Source: Sphaerolaimus hirsutus
Taxonomy: Eukaryota > Nematoda > Chromadorea > Monhysterida > Sphaerolaimidae
Reading direction: 5' to 3'
DNA length: 64,000 bases
Assembly (NCBI GenBank): GCA_964036195.1
Contig: OZ038452.1
Coordinates: 19,789,785-19,853,784 of the forward strand
The notes under the pieces were generated by a model that did no database searches, had not been told where the DNA came from, and was given only the letters and a program-made list of their open reading frames with translations. A program made the translations under genes and the position numbers. Below, one piece after another: positions 12,400-24,800 of the stretch. Every line of letters begins with the position of its first letter. The first letter of the stretch is position 1.

Positions 12400-12945
12400 T
12401 ATATAAAATTGAAGCACTTTTCAGCAACATTTTTCAAACTTGTATAACACCTGGGTGTTATTAAATGTATGGGTGTGTTACACATGGAAACTTTATTATA
12501 GGTAACAATAGCACTTGATTAACATGATATTTTTGACTTTTTTGTCATTACTGATGGACGTGTGTAGTGACGTGTTATTTGTTGTGTAGGACGTGCGGGG
12601 CCCATTGTGCAATCAAAATTCAACCAAGCAAAACAGCAAAATATCAAGTGTAAAAATTCATGTGTGGTTTCATTTTCTATGAACATCACTTCATATTTTT
12701 TGGTTCCCAGCGTGCAGCTAATTCAATGGAAAAATGTGTGTGCTATGGAAGTACAATGGGTGGTGTCAGTCACGCACAATATTCAAACAGTTCAATTCGA
12801 GTGTATGTTTTTTGCAACCGAGCATAGCACCCCCAGGGTACGCAGTATATACACACCTTTTTGTTGTTGTTGAGATGATAATACCTGGATTTTATGAGTT
12901 GGCTGGCAGACAGGCTAGTATTTCCAGCGCGTTTATTTATCCTTA
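12400..12945. other. Noncoding, nothing recognised
   Basis: Moderately AT-rich single-copy-looking sequence. The two ORFs of 70-88 codons have no recognisable features. Confidence 0.4.
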
Positions 12946-13217
12946 AGCCAGAGTTACTTACAGTACAGCATAACGATAAATAGATGGAGATAAATATGAC
13001 AAATAAAACGTCACCGATAAATCCATTATTTTCACGTTTACAAGTTTTTTATCGAATATAAATGTTCAATACTCGAATTAGAATGACAAAAATTTGAACT
13101 CGAGTATTGAACGTTTATTTTCAATAAAAAATTTGAAAACATGAAAATAATGGATTTATCGGTGACGTTTTATTTGTCGTATCACCTTCTATTTATCGTT
13201 ATGCAGTAAATCCGGCT
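12946..13217. mobile_element. Foldback MITE
   Basis: Nearly the whole element is an inverted repeat. The left arm AGCCAGAGTTACTTACAGTA…GCATAACGATAAATAG…ATTATTTTCA is mirrored by the right arm ending TGCAGTAAATCCGGCT. The centre has mirrored CAATACTCGA / TCGAGTATTG. A target duplication was not clear. The boundaries are those of the inverted arms. Confidence 0.65.
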
Positions 13218-13734
13218 ATTATGGAAAAAAACTTTCCTCTCGAACAACACCCCCTTGAATAACTCCTCTCAAAAACTTCTAACGGAATAATAGATAACTT
13301 CCCTGGGGTCTCACTCAAGGATATGCGAAAATAAAACACATGGTTTTCATATTTTTATCAAAAATTAAATTTTATGTGTTGAGTCAAGAAACATTTTGTG
13401 GTACACTTATGCAGATAGCAGAAATTAAATTTTTAATTCATTACTACTTTTCTTCTAATAGAAGAGCACCTTTCAATTGATTTCATCAACTTTTTTACCA
13501 ACCTTACTGTTCGAGACGCCCTTTTATTGGAATTTTTTTACATTATTTTCATATTTTCACGCAAAAATTCTAAACATAAATATTTGTGTTACCTTTAAAC
13601 CCATAAAACGATACTCCAAAACGTTGATTTCTCAAAGTTTTTTTCTTAACTTTGCTTGCAAAACCTAAGTACATATCCACTTGCTGTGCCTTACATTTCA
13701 TTAATTTATCGCAATTTATCGCCGAGATGCCTAA
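13218..13734. other. AT-rich noncoding DNA
   Basis: 13,225-13,325 has the CCCCCTTGAATAACTCC motif of the C-rich MITEs, without clear ends. The rest is AT-rich and holds no gene I recognise. Confidence 0.35.
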
Positions 13735-14205
13735 TGCTACGATTACAGCTCGACATAAAATTCCAGCATAAAATTCCATCGCAAAATTTATTACATGAAA
13801 GTGGATTTTCTGACAAGTCTGCATTTTTTCATGGACAATATGTTACTCAATACCTTCATTGTGTCCCAGAGTCATCGTCCACGGTCACTACTATTTGATT
13901 GTGAAAGTTCAAAAATTACAATTTTACATTGAAATTTTACGCCAGCTGAAGAAAATCCAATTCTGCAATGACATAGCGTGGAATTGATTTGTCTTCAGCT
14001 GGCGCAAAATTTCAATGTAAAATCGAAATTTTTGAATTTTCAAAATCAAATAGCACAGTGGACGATGACTCTGGGACACAATGAAGGTATTGATAAACAT
14101 ACTGTCCATTAAAAATTACAGACCTGTATCATCATCCACTTTCATGTAATAAATTTTGCAATGGAATTTTACGCTGGAATTTTACGTCGAGCTGTAATCG
14201 AAGCA
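13735..14205. mobile_element. Harbinger-like foldback MITE, TSD TAA
   Basis: Near-perfect palindrome with arms TGCTACGATTACAGCTCGAC… and …GTCGAGCTGTAATCGAAGCA, flanked by TAA (13,732-13,734; 14,206-14,208). The centre near 13,970 keeps mirrored TTTTACGCCAGCTGAAGA. It shares its terminus (TGCT-CGATTAC…AGCTCG) with the element at 17,485-19,314. It lies just downstream of the EML stop codon. Confidence 0.75.
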
Positions 14206-14345
14206 TAACAGCCAACAAAATGCATCCTTTCCTGAGGAAGGTCCTGCGCAAAATGATAATGGAACGCGACAAAAACAATGAATGAAGGGTGTTGAACCAT
14301 GCTAAACATCACTATCGCAGTTTAACTAAATCATTTTGTCGTCTG

Positions 14346-15855
14346 TTAGCTTCGTCTGCTCCAGACAAAGATGCTGAATAAACACAAAAAAACATATGTT
14401 AGTCGGGAATTTGTGTAGAAATGAACATTGTGATAACCCACCTGCCAGAGGGAGCAATCCCTAGCAAAAATTTATCTGCATTGGTGAAACGCAGTTGGTC
14501 CAGAAATTCACAGTCGCTCGAAACTTTTATCTGCTCCACCTGAATAGTGTATTGATTTTTCCATCACTGTTTCAATAACCATGGCAAACTTGAAAACTAT
14601 TTCAAATGTTCCTGGACATACGAGTTCTCTAAAAAGTCCTCTACAAGACAAACATTGTATTTCCCAAAAATTGAAAAATCTTTGAGTTCAGAAACTTCAA
14701 ATTTTTCATGGTGTATAGGACACATGTCAAATTCAAAAACATTTTAGAATAAATAGACAAAAATATAAACACTTTTCTCCAGAAAGTTTTGCGACCGTTA
14801 TTGTCCAGTAAATACTACCAAGCAAACTTTTTATCGCTATTGTGAATTTGGAAATATTGGAAATGAGTGACAAGTGAAAATATTTTGTCAGCTGGAGACC
14901 ACCTGATTTTTACTTTCATCGATTCTATAGCAAGGGAACTTGTAAACTCTGACATCGCCAATATTAGCATGCTGATCTGAAGGTATCGCTCTGTGGCACA
15001 CAGCCAGAAATGCACCAGATTGAGTAGCACAGCATGATGTGATAGAAGTTGAACTCCATACTTTGCTCGCTGGCCAGATGCCAGCAACTTCAAGTCCACA
15101 AATACTGCGAAAGAAAATGTGTTGCCTTTACTTAATTGTATTTTTGGTCAATGTTGGTCAAAAATGTAAAATTGAAAGTTTACTCTGTCCATTTTGCCCA
15201 CGTGATGTTTTGTGCTTCTGGACTACTCCCTGAAATGACGGTGCCCTTTGCAACGCGGAAAATGACGCTTTCAAGCTGGTCAGTAGACACCTGCATAATA
15301 AAATGTGAAAAAATCCAAGTATTATACACAATAGAAACGCTACATACGATAAAAAGATAGGTACTCACCTTTAAAAATTTACCATCAATATCAAAATCGG
15401 CAATGTAGGGGTCTCCATGTGGTGTCTTACAAAAGCTTATTCTTTGAAGCTGTAAGGCATTTTTTTCGTCGGCGCCACACAACGAATAAATCCGTACCGT
15501 GGAGCCAACGTGGCCAATAGCGAGGCGAGTGCCGTCGGCCGAGAAACTGGCAAAGTTCAATGAAATGTAAGTCAATTTCTTACATAGAAACTCCCAGCAA
15601 AACGAACCAGACAAGTGAAACTCTCTCCCTTCTATCTTTCACGTCAGCCACCCGCTCACATTTCCACTTGTTTGGTTCATGTTCATTGCTGTCGTCTTGT
15701 TCGGACAGCTCAAAGAGCTGCACGAGCCCGTTGAGCAGGCCGACGGCGACCAGGGCGCCTGGCTGGCTGCCTTTGTTTGGGTGCGGCGCCAGGGACACGC
15801 ACGCGGCCGAGTCGGCCAGCGGCTCGCAAAGCAATTGCGTCTGCGTCAGGCGTGG
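14346..15855 (-). CDS. EML: EML exons 10-15 (second propeller and C-terminus)
   Basis: Exons 15622-15855, 15369-15578, 15184-15290, 14903-15104, 14442-14539 and 14346-14373. Introns are 43, 78, 79, 363 and 68 bp. Exon 10 begins after …CATACAGAG and reads PRLTQTQLLCEPLADSAAC then VAVGLLNGLVQLFEL. The exon 11-12 join restores GKFLKVSTDQLESVIFR. The exon 12-13 join gives AKWTDICGLEVAGIWP, and KVYKFP-type residues follow. The last 28 bp supply SIFVWSRRS and TAA (14,346-14,348). The donor at 15,622 (GTTTCA) and the 43-bp intron are weak, so 15,560-15,640 may need adjustment. No good AATAAA follows the stop before the foldback MITE at 14,205. Confidence 0.8.
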
Positions 15856-18800
15856 CTCTGTATGATGCTGCAGCCGCTAATCAGATCAGGTTATAAGTGC
15901 GGCTTTTCAAAAGTACCCGATCTGGTAAATACTTTCATTTTTACCTATGCTCAAAAAAACAGGTAAAAATACTTTTTTTAACCAGTACTTGGGTAAAATC
16001 GTGTAAAAGTATTTTGAGTAAATTGGATATTTTTTGTCATGGGAGCATAAAACCGATTATTTTTGGGTTTATGCAGGAGAGTCCATCATCACCATCCCTA
16101 CTACCGAGTTTCAACTTCGATGATTTCTGCAGGCTCCACCATTTTTAGAAACAGGCACGTAGCTCTCTTCGTTTTAAATTGTACGTCATGCCCAGGGTTG
16201 GCAAAATATCAGAAAAAAATAAAATAATAAAATGGAAAATTTCAAAATTAAAATTAAAATTGTATAAAAATTCAAATTTTTGTAAAATTGTATAAAAATT
16301 CATATTTTTGTAAAATTGTATAATAATTCATATTTCTGTGAAAATATATAAAAATTCACATTTTTTTTGTAAAATTTTAAATTGTGTTCCTTGAGTTTCT
16401 CCCTGTAAAGCCGGAATTAGAGCTCAGCGTCGATTCGACGTGAAATCACGACGTGAAATGACGTCGTGAAATTAATTACACGAGTGTGGATCATGCTACG
16501 GGTCTACAATTTTCTAAGGATAATATATGAATCAATACCTTAATCGTGTCCAATACTGAGTGTTATCAGCCACAACTAGAACGAATTGAAAAATTCAATT
16601 TTTATCATTCCACGTCATCATTTTACGTCAGGGAACAACTTGACATTTCACGTCAGACTATTGCTTGCATTCCGCATTTGATAACACTCAGTATTGGACA
16701 CGATTAAGGTATTGATATTATCCTTAGAAAATTGTAGACCCGTAGCATGATCCACACTCGTGTAATTAATTTCACGTCATTTCACGTCGTCATTTCACGT
16801 CGAATCGACGCTGAGCTCTAATTCCGGCTTAATCGCAATAATAATATTTTTGTACTCACAAAAAAATACTCTACTATACTCGATACTCTCAAAACGTAAG
16901 CATATAGGCAAGTACAGAAACTTTTTTCAAAGTATGCGTATGCGTATTTACTCGGTACTCGAGTATGCTTACTTTTTGAGTAAAATTGAATACGCATTAA
17001 CGACTGTGCTGTGTACCGACGAGGTGCCGGTGGGGTGCGATGCCATATTTCCCAGTGCCTTTTCCATCACTACTCTGTATGCAGTTTTACGTTTTATTTT
17101 TTTTGTACGAGTATTTTAGTGTAAACGTTAATACGCAATATCAACTCTGCCGCTAAGTGCCGCCGCTCGCAATTAGGGCCCATCGCAGCTGCGATTCACT
17201 TTACCGCCGCTTTCCACCAAGCGCCCATGAACACTGCGGCCGGAACACTCCCGCAGACTACTCTTCACCTTGAAGCAGACTGGATACTTGCGACATGCTC
17301 AACAACGGGCTGACGAAATTGTTTGTGCAACTTTTCTTCATGATGCAATGGCTTCCAATTAACAGTGGACAAACACCATGCCCTACTCGTATGAAAATCA
17401 ACTTCGCACTGACGCACGACATGTTGCCTAAGGACCCCGACAGTGGAAATCCATGCACGTGCCAGATTAAAAGTATGTCCGTACTGCTGCGATTACATAC
17501 AGCTCGGGCGTAAAATTAATTGCAGATGAATGGATAAAGATGCGACATTGTTATTTCAGTCAAAGAAAGCTTAGATGCAATTCTTAGTTTCTTGCGTCCA
17601 AAGCTCATGAGTTTATATTAATCGTACTGGGAGTTATGAATTTTAGCACAATTTTTTCAATTACCGTATTACCTCGAAATACCCCCATGGGGGTTTATTA
17701 TTTCGCCAGCAAAATTTGAGGGGGGGTTAATTCGAGGGGGGGGTTAATTCGAGGGGGGGTTTTATTATTTCGCCAGAAATTTTCGTGAAATTCATACTAA
17801 AGAATACGCCTTTTCTTACACAAAAACGGTAATAAATGTGAGAAAAAAGGTCATATTGGGGCTACAGATGTACATGTGTACACAAATGAGCGTATAAGTG
17901 TAGCTGCGATGCAAATAAGTAGTAATAAATACATCATGTACATTGCATACATGATGTACATCATTCCGGAGGGGGGGTATTTCGAGGGGGGGGGTTTATT
18001 ATTTCCCCAGCACATTTTGAGGGGGGGTTAATTCGAGGGGGGGTTAATTCAAGGGGGGGATAATTTGAGGTAATACGGTATATGCTGTGAGTAGTGATGG
18101 AAAAGGCACAGGGAAAAATGGCACCACACCGCACCGCACCGGCACCGGTGCCATTCCTCAGAAAGGGCACCTGGCACCTTGGGCACCGGCAAAAAAATGG
18201 CAGTGCACGGCACCGGCACCGGTGCCATTCTGAAAAAATAGCACCGGCACCCTGGGGCACCGGCCGGTTGCCGGTGCTAGCACCTAAAGGCACCGCATTG
18301 GGCTGAAAGTTCCGAAGGATTCATCGGGTATTTTCTTAGAGGCTGCATCTTCGGAAGTGCATTTTTTCATGAATTCTCTATCGATTTTGATGTGTGAGCA
18401 TTCAAAATGATCAGAATGATGTGGCGATCACTTAATGAAGCCATTAGAATAATTACAAATGATAGCTCAAATATTGAAGCTGCTCCAATACACAAATTGG
18501 TAGTCACTATTGTTTACTGTCTGGGGTGGATATTGTACAGGAAATGTTATTATATTTTGTCATATACTGACAACAAATTATGAACAAAATGGCAAAACAA
18601 ACGTAATACTTATGATTGAAGAAAACACAACCATGCATTCCCTCTTCAGAAGGGTATGGCACATTTCAAAGTAAATTTGACAAGACGTTCTTTCTAAAAA
18701 TGACTAAAAGCAGTTGAATCTAGAATATTGATCTTATAAATATGAATAAGCACATGCTGTTGATGAAATTTTGCACCCTATTATGACTTGGCCGGTGCCT

Positions 18801-21800
18801 TACCCGGTGCCTTTTACTTTGGCCCTGGTGCTAGCACCTTTGGCACCGGCTGAAAAATGGCACCGCACCGCACCAGCACCGGTGCTATTCTGGAAAAAAA
18901 TGGCACCGGCACCAGCAGGGCACCTCCAAAAAACGGCACCGCACCGCACCAGCACCGGTGCTATTCTGGAAAAAAATGGCACCGGCACCAGCAGGGCACC
19001 TCCAAAAAACGGCACCGCACCGCACCAGCCCAGCACTGGGGCACCGGTGCCCTGGTGCATTTCCATCACTAGCTGTTAGTTGTAGGTTGTAGTAAAATTA
19101 GGGCGTAAAATTGGAAAAATTTGTGCCAAAATTCATAACTTCTAGTATAATTAAAATAAACTGATGAGCTTTGGACACAAGCAACATCTACATGTGTGCT
19201 TTCTTTGACTGAAATTACAATGCCATATCTTTATCCATTCACCTGTAATTAATTTTACGCCCAAAAATCAATTTTATGCCAGGTCAATTTTACGCCCGAG
19301 CTGTAATCGCAGCATACTAGATATTTGAAGTCCGTACTAGGGTTGGAAAGACTCGATTTTTTAACGCACTGATTTTTTTTGTAAATCGATTTATCGGACC
19401 GCGTGCTGCGATTTATCGGATTACAAATTCGCTTTAAAAATCTGTTTGCCAACCCTAGTCCGTACTATTTACCATTGCAACGTTTACATTCGATTTGTCT
19501 TTGATTTCAGCTCGCTACAACGAAAAAATTAATCAAACTAGTTACAAAGGGGGAGAGGAGTGCGAGAACTTCTACCGCGCCTTCAGAGCCAGCAAAATGC
19601 ACTGCAATCACCGCGCTACAAAAATGGCCCAGTTTCGACCAGACAGAAAATTGCACATTGAAAAATCGAAATAAAACGTTAAAGTGATTGCAGTGTAACG
19701 TGCACCTGTCCCATCTTCGATCAGGAGCAATTCGAACACACTAATCTAACAATAAGCCTGGCTCAATTTTTAAAGCGAGCCCAGTGCCAGTCGGATGAAA
19801 CGATTGAACCGCACCTGCCAAAAATTTGGATCTGTTTGAATTTTTTCTTCTCCCCCAATCTAATGAATCCACGGGAAATATTTAAACAATATACTTTCGA
19901 AAAAACGTGCCTAGAAGAGTTGCTTGATGTGGAAGTGGAAAAGAACATGTGTGCAAATCCAAGCGGACGCCTAGATCCCGCAGCCCCCAAAGTGCATCGC
20001 CTGCACTGCGCCACTATCGGTGAGTACCTAGTGCATAGGAAAGAACACGTAGGTATACTCGGCGGACCGCAAAGTGTGTGCAGAATCCTACCGTAATTTT
20101 ATGAATAAAGTCTTGTGGTAAGTCCCGTAATTCATTATTCCATAGTATAAATGAAATATTATGATGAAAAAACTGTAATAATTTTGGTTCATTATTCAGA
20201 TGGGTTATGGAAGTTTCTATACTAAGTGTGATGTCCGCCGAGTATATGAATTTTGATGTCACTCCTCCGATTAATTTTTTCATAGTGGCCATTTTGAGGA
20301 GGCGGGGGGATATTTCGAGGAAATACGGTACGTTTTTTTCGAGTAAACGTAAATACGTTTTAACAACTCCGACGTGAAAATTGTAAGTCTCACTAAATGA
20401 ATGAATGACGATGGCAAACAACAATTCGAAATCAAAAACGTTTGAAAGTATTTGAATTTTTTCGCAGTTCTTCCATTTTCTCTTTAGTGGCATTTTTTAC
20501 AGCTATAATTAATGGATATAAATTCTGTGGTAGTTGATGCTGTATCGTTGTGTTATCCATTCACGATACTGTATTCCCTATTCTGGTGGGGAGGGCAGAC
20601 CACTTGAGATTTTCGCGCGTGTAAATAGGTATTATCTCCACCTATACAATTGCGAAAGAACTGCACGCTAAGCATGCTTCAATGCAAAAGATAGGAGGCA
20701 CAATCACAGGCCTCATTGTGCCCGATTCGTGTGTGTTTTTGCACACAACGCAGTCACTATTTATTAGTACAAATGCCCTTTACAAACACGATCCACAATC
20801 TTGACAAACAGGGTTAGTAGATGGCAAAGTTGCTTCCCAAGAATGCAATTGCACATGTATAGGGGGTTGACTTGAGTTTTTAGGGGCTGAGTTTACAATT
20901 CAGGGTTGAGTTGATGGGTGTTGATAAATTAGGGTTGAGTTGACAGAAGTTTAAAGATAAGGGGCTGTTGACACAAGTTTAAAAATTAGAGGCTGAGTTT
21001 ATGGGAGTTGAGTTGATGGGTGTTTGCCAAATTAGGGGCTGAGTTTATGGGAGTTAACAATAACATTACCATAATCCTTAAGTGAGGCCCCCGGGGCTAA
21101 AAAATATAAATTGTGATATAATGCATTTGTGGGTTACTGATTACAATGATTTGAAATATGCACTCCATTCTGACAGTACATTACGATAACCCTGAAATTG
21201 AACCCAAAATGGGGCCAAAATTTTCAAATTGTGAGATGATGCATTGTGGGTTTCTAATTGCACTGATTTGATATATAATGCACTCCATTTTGACACTACA
21301 TTACCATAACCCTGAAAATGAACCACTGGGGCCAAAAACTTTCAATTTGTGAAATGATGCATTTTTGGGTTTCTGGTTGCACTGATTTCAAATTTAGGTT
21401 TCTGATTGCACTGATTTGATAGATGCACTCCATTGACACTACATTACCATAACCCGAAAAATGAACCCATGGGGCCAAATACTTTCAATTTGAGAAATGA
21501 TGCATTTTCAGGTTTCTGATTGCACTCATTTGAAATATGCACTTCATTTTGACACTACATTACCATAACCCTGAAAATGAACCACTGGGGCCAAAAAATT
21601 TCAATTTGTGAAATGATGCATTTTTGGGTTTCTGATTGCACTGATTTCAAATTTGGGTTTCTGATTGCACTGATTTGATATATGCACTCCATTTTGACAC
21701 TACATTACCATAACCCTCAAAATGGACCCATGGGGTTAAATACTTTCAATTTGAGAAATGATGCATTTTCAGGTTTCTGATTGCACTCATCTGAAATATG

Positions 21801-24800
21801 CACTTCATTTTGACACTACATCACCATAACCCTAAAATGAACCCCCTGGGCCAAAAACTTTCAAATCATAAAATGATGGATTTCTGAGTTTCTGAGTGTA
21901 GTGATTTCAAATATGCCCAGGGCTTAAAAAATTAGAAATTGTGAAATGATTCAATGTATGTTTCTAATTGCACTGATTTGAAATATGCACTCCATTTTGA
22001 CACTACATAACCCTGAAAACTACATAACCATAACCCTGAAAATGAACCTCTGGAGCCAAAAACTTTCAATTTGTGAAATCATTCATTTTTGGGTTTCTGA
22101 TTGCACTGATTTCAAATTTGGGTCTATGATTGCACCAATTTGAAATATGCACTTCATTTTGACACTACATTACCATAACCCTAAAAATGAACCCCCTGGG
22201 CCAAAAACTATCAAACCATAAAATGATGGATTTGTGGGTTTCAGAGTGTAGCTATTTCAAATATGCCCAGGGCTTAAAAAATTAGAAATTGTGAAATGAT
22301 TCGATGTGGGTTTCTAATTGCACTGATTTGAAATATGAAATCCATTTTGACACTACATAACCCTGAAAACTACATAACCATAACCCTGAAAATGAACCTC
22401 TGGAGCCAAAAACTTTCAATTTGTGAAATCATTCATTTTCAGGTTTCTGATTGCACTCATTTGAAATATGCACTTCATTTTGACACTACATTACCATAAC
22501 CATAAAAATGAACCCCCTAAGCCAAAAACTTTCAAATCATAAAATGATGCATTTGTGGGTTTCTGATTGTAGCGATTTCAAATATGCACTCCATTTTGAC
22601 ACTACATTACTAAAACTCTGAAATTGAACCCCTAGACCCAAAAATTTCTAATTGTAAAATGATGCATTTTGCAGGTTTCTTATTGCACTGATTTGAAATG
22701 ACTCAATTTCAACTCTACATTACTGTAAGCCTTAAATTGAACCCATGGGGCTAATAAATTAGAAATTGTGAAATGATGCATTTGTGGCTTTTTGATTGCC
22801 TTGATTTGAAATATGCACTTCATTTTGACACTACATTACCATAACCCTGAAAATGAACCCCCAGGGCCAAAAATTTTCAAATCATAAAATGATGTGTTTG
22901 TGGGTTTCTGATTGTAGCGATTTCAAATATGCACTCCATTTTGACACCACATTACTAAAACCCTGATAATGAACCCCTGGGCACAAAAACTTTCAATTTG
23001 TGAAATGATGCATTTGTGGGTTTTTTATTGCAGTGATTTCAGATGTGCACTCCATTTCTACTCTACATTACCATAACCTTTTAAGTCTAACCCTTGGGGC
23101 TAAAAAATTGAAAATTGTGAATTGATGCATTTGTGGATTGATGATAGTGATTTTTTGAAATATTCATACCATTTTCACACTACATTACATAAACCTGAAA
23201 ATGAGTTTACGGGAGTTTCCAAATTAGGGGCTGAGTTTATGGGAGTTTCTAAATTAGGGGCTGAGTTTATTGGAGTATCCAAATTAGGGCTGAGTTTACA
23301 GCAGTTTCCAAATTATGGGTTGAGTTTACAGGAGTTTCCAAAATTGGGGGCTGAGTTTATGGGAGTTTTCAAATTAGAGGCTGAGTTTATGGGAGCTTAC
23401 AAATAAGTGGCTGAGTTTATGGGAGTTTGCAAGTTAGGGGCTGAGTTTACGAGAGTTTGCAAGTTAGGGGCTGAGTTTATAGGAGTTTCCAAATTAGGGG
23501 CTGAGTTTACAGGAGTTTCCAAACTAGGGGCTGTGTTTACAGGATTTAGAGGGGGTCCCCATGGGGTGCCATTTTTGGGGGGTCTCCAGGGGGTGCCATT
23601 TTCTGGAGGTACATATGGGGGTGCCATTTCAAGGGGGTCCACATAGGGTGCCATTTTTTGGGTGGTCCCCAGGGGTGCCATTTTTTGGTGGTCCTCAGGG
23701 GGGTGCTATATTTTTTTTTGCAGGGGGGTCCTAAGGGGGTGCCATTTTGGGGTGGTCCCCAGGGGGTTCCATTTTTGGAGAGTCCCCAGGGGGAGCCAAC
23801 TTTGGGTGGGTCCCCAGGGGGTGCCATTTTTGTGGGGGTTCCTAGGGGGTGCCATGTTTGGGGGGTCCCCAGGGGGTGCTATTTTGGGGGGTCCCAAGGG
23901 GGTGCCATTTTTGGGGGGTCCCTAAGGGGTGCCATTTTTCGGTGGTCCTTAGGGGGTGCCATATTTGTGGGGCCCTAGGGGGTCTCATTTTTGGGCGGTT
24001 CCCAGGGGGTGCCACTTTTGGGGGGTTCCCCGGGGGGTGCCATTTGGAGGGGGGTCCCCATTGGGGTGTCAGTTTTTGCAAGCCTCTGAGTAGTGGGTAC
24101 CTATAGCAGGATTCTCTCCAACCTTCAGTTGGGTTTTGTGGTTCTCTACAATTAATACCACAAGGATTTACAAACACAAAAAGAACAGCAAAGCACAAAT
24201 GTAACCAATTGAAGATTACAACAAAGTTTGACACCTTGCAAAAACCACACTATCATATCACAAAACCTATACCACACAGAATGCACACTGCACACCATCA
24301 TACCAAATCGCAAACTGTCCACATTTTACTACTGAGTTTCATGCCCAACCATTTTACAGTTAACAGTTTTACATTTTACCAACCAAGTTTACAAAAATCC
24401 ATTCCAAAACATTGCATCTTTGGTATTGGTCTTGTTATTGTTGGTACATTACATACTGCATTTCAAAACACATGCCTAGCATGTGGGCAAACTTAACTAA
24501 AGTATCATATTTTCTCCAATGGTATTAATTGTAGAGAACTACAAAACCCGACCGAAGGTCGGAGAGAATCCTGCTAGTAATTACTACATACTCGCACCAC
24601 TTACAAATGGAGGCTGGCCACAACAAAACGGGTGCATGCAAAACTGACAAAAGAGGTAAAAATTTATGTATAATATCAGCAACAGAATTTTGAAGGGTAA
24701 AAGTTGAAGAAACAAAAGCAGAGTTGTTAAAAGTACCGAACTTTTTTCAAAGTACCTATACGTAAACGTAAAGTATTTTTTTTTCTCATCCCCTGAATAC

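Larger units (their letters stand above)
17485..19314. mobile_element. Harbinger-like foldback element, 3-bp TSD TAC
   Basis: Arms TGCTGCGATTAC…AGCTCGGGCGTAAAATTA and the mirrored …TTTTACGCCCGAGCTGTAATCGCAGCA, flanked by TAC. The arms (about 180-240 bp) share TGGATAAAGAT, TTTGACTGAAATAACAAT-like and AGCTCATCAG blocks in inverse order. The middle is filled by a G-rich MITE and a hAT-like MITE. It sits inside the intron of the secreted-protein candidate. Confidence 0.75.

Noticed and set aside
18092-19071. Gly/Thr/Ala-rich ORFs in the GGCACC region as a low-complexity protein
   Set aside because: The region is a MITE with TIRs and a target duplication. ORFs occur on both strands and stop at the element's A-rich parts.
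23122-24234. Overlapping ORFs of 79-130 codons on both strands
   Set aside because: They are translations of 30-bp and 28-bp satellites; several frames stay open only because the period is stop-free.
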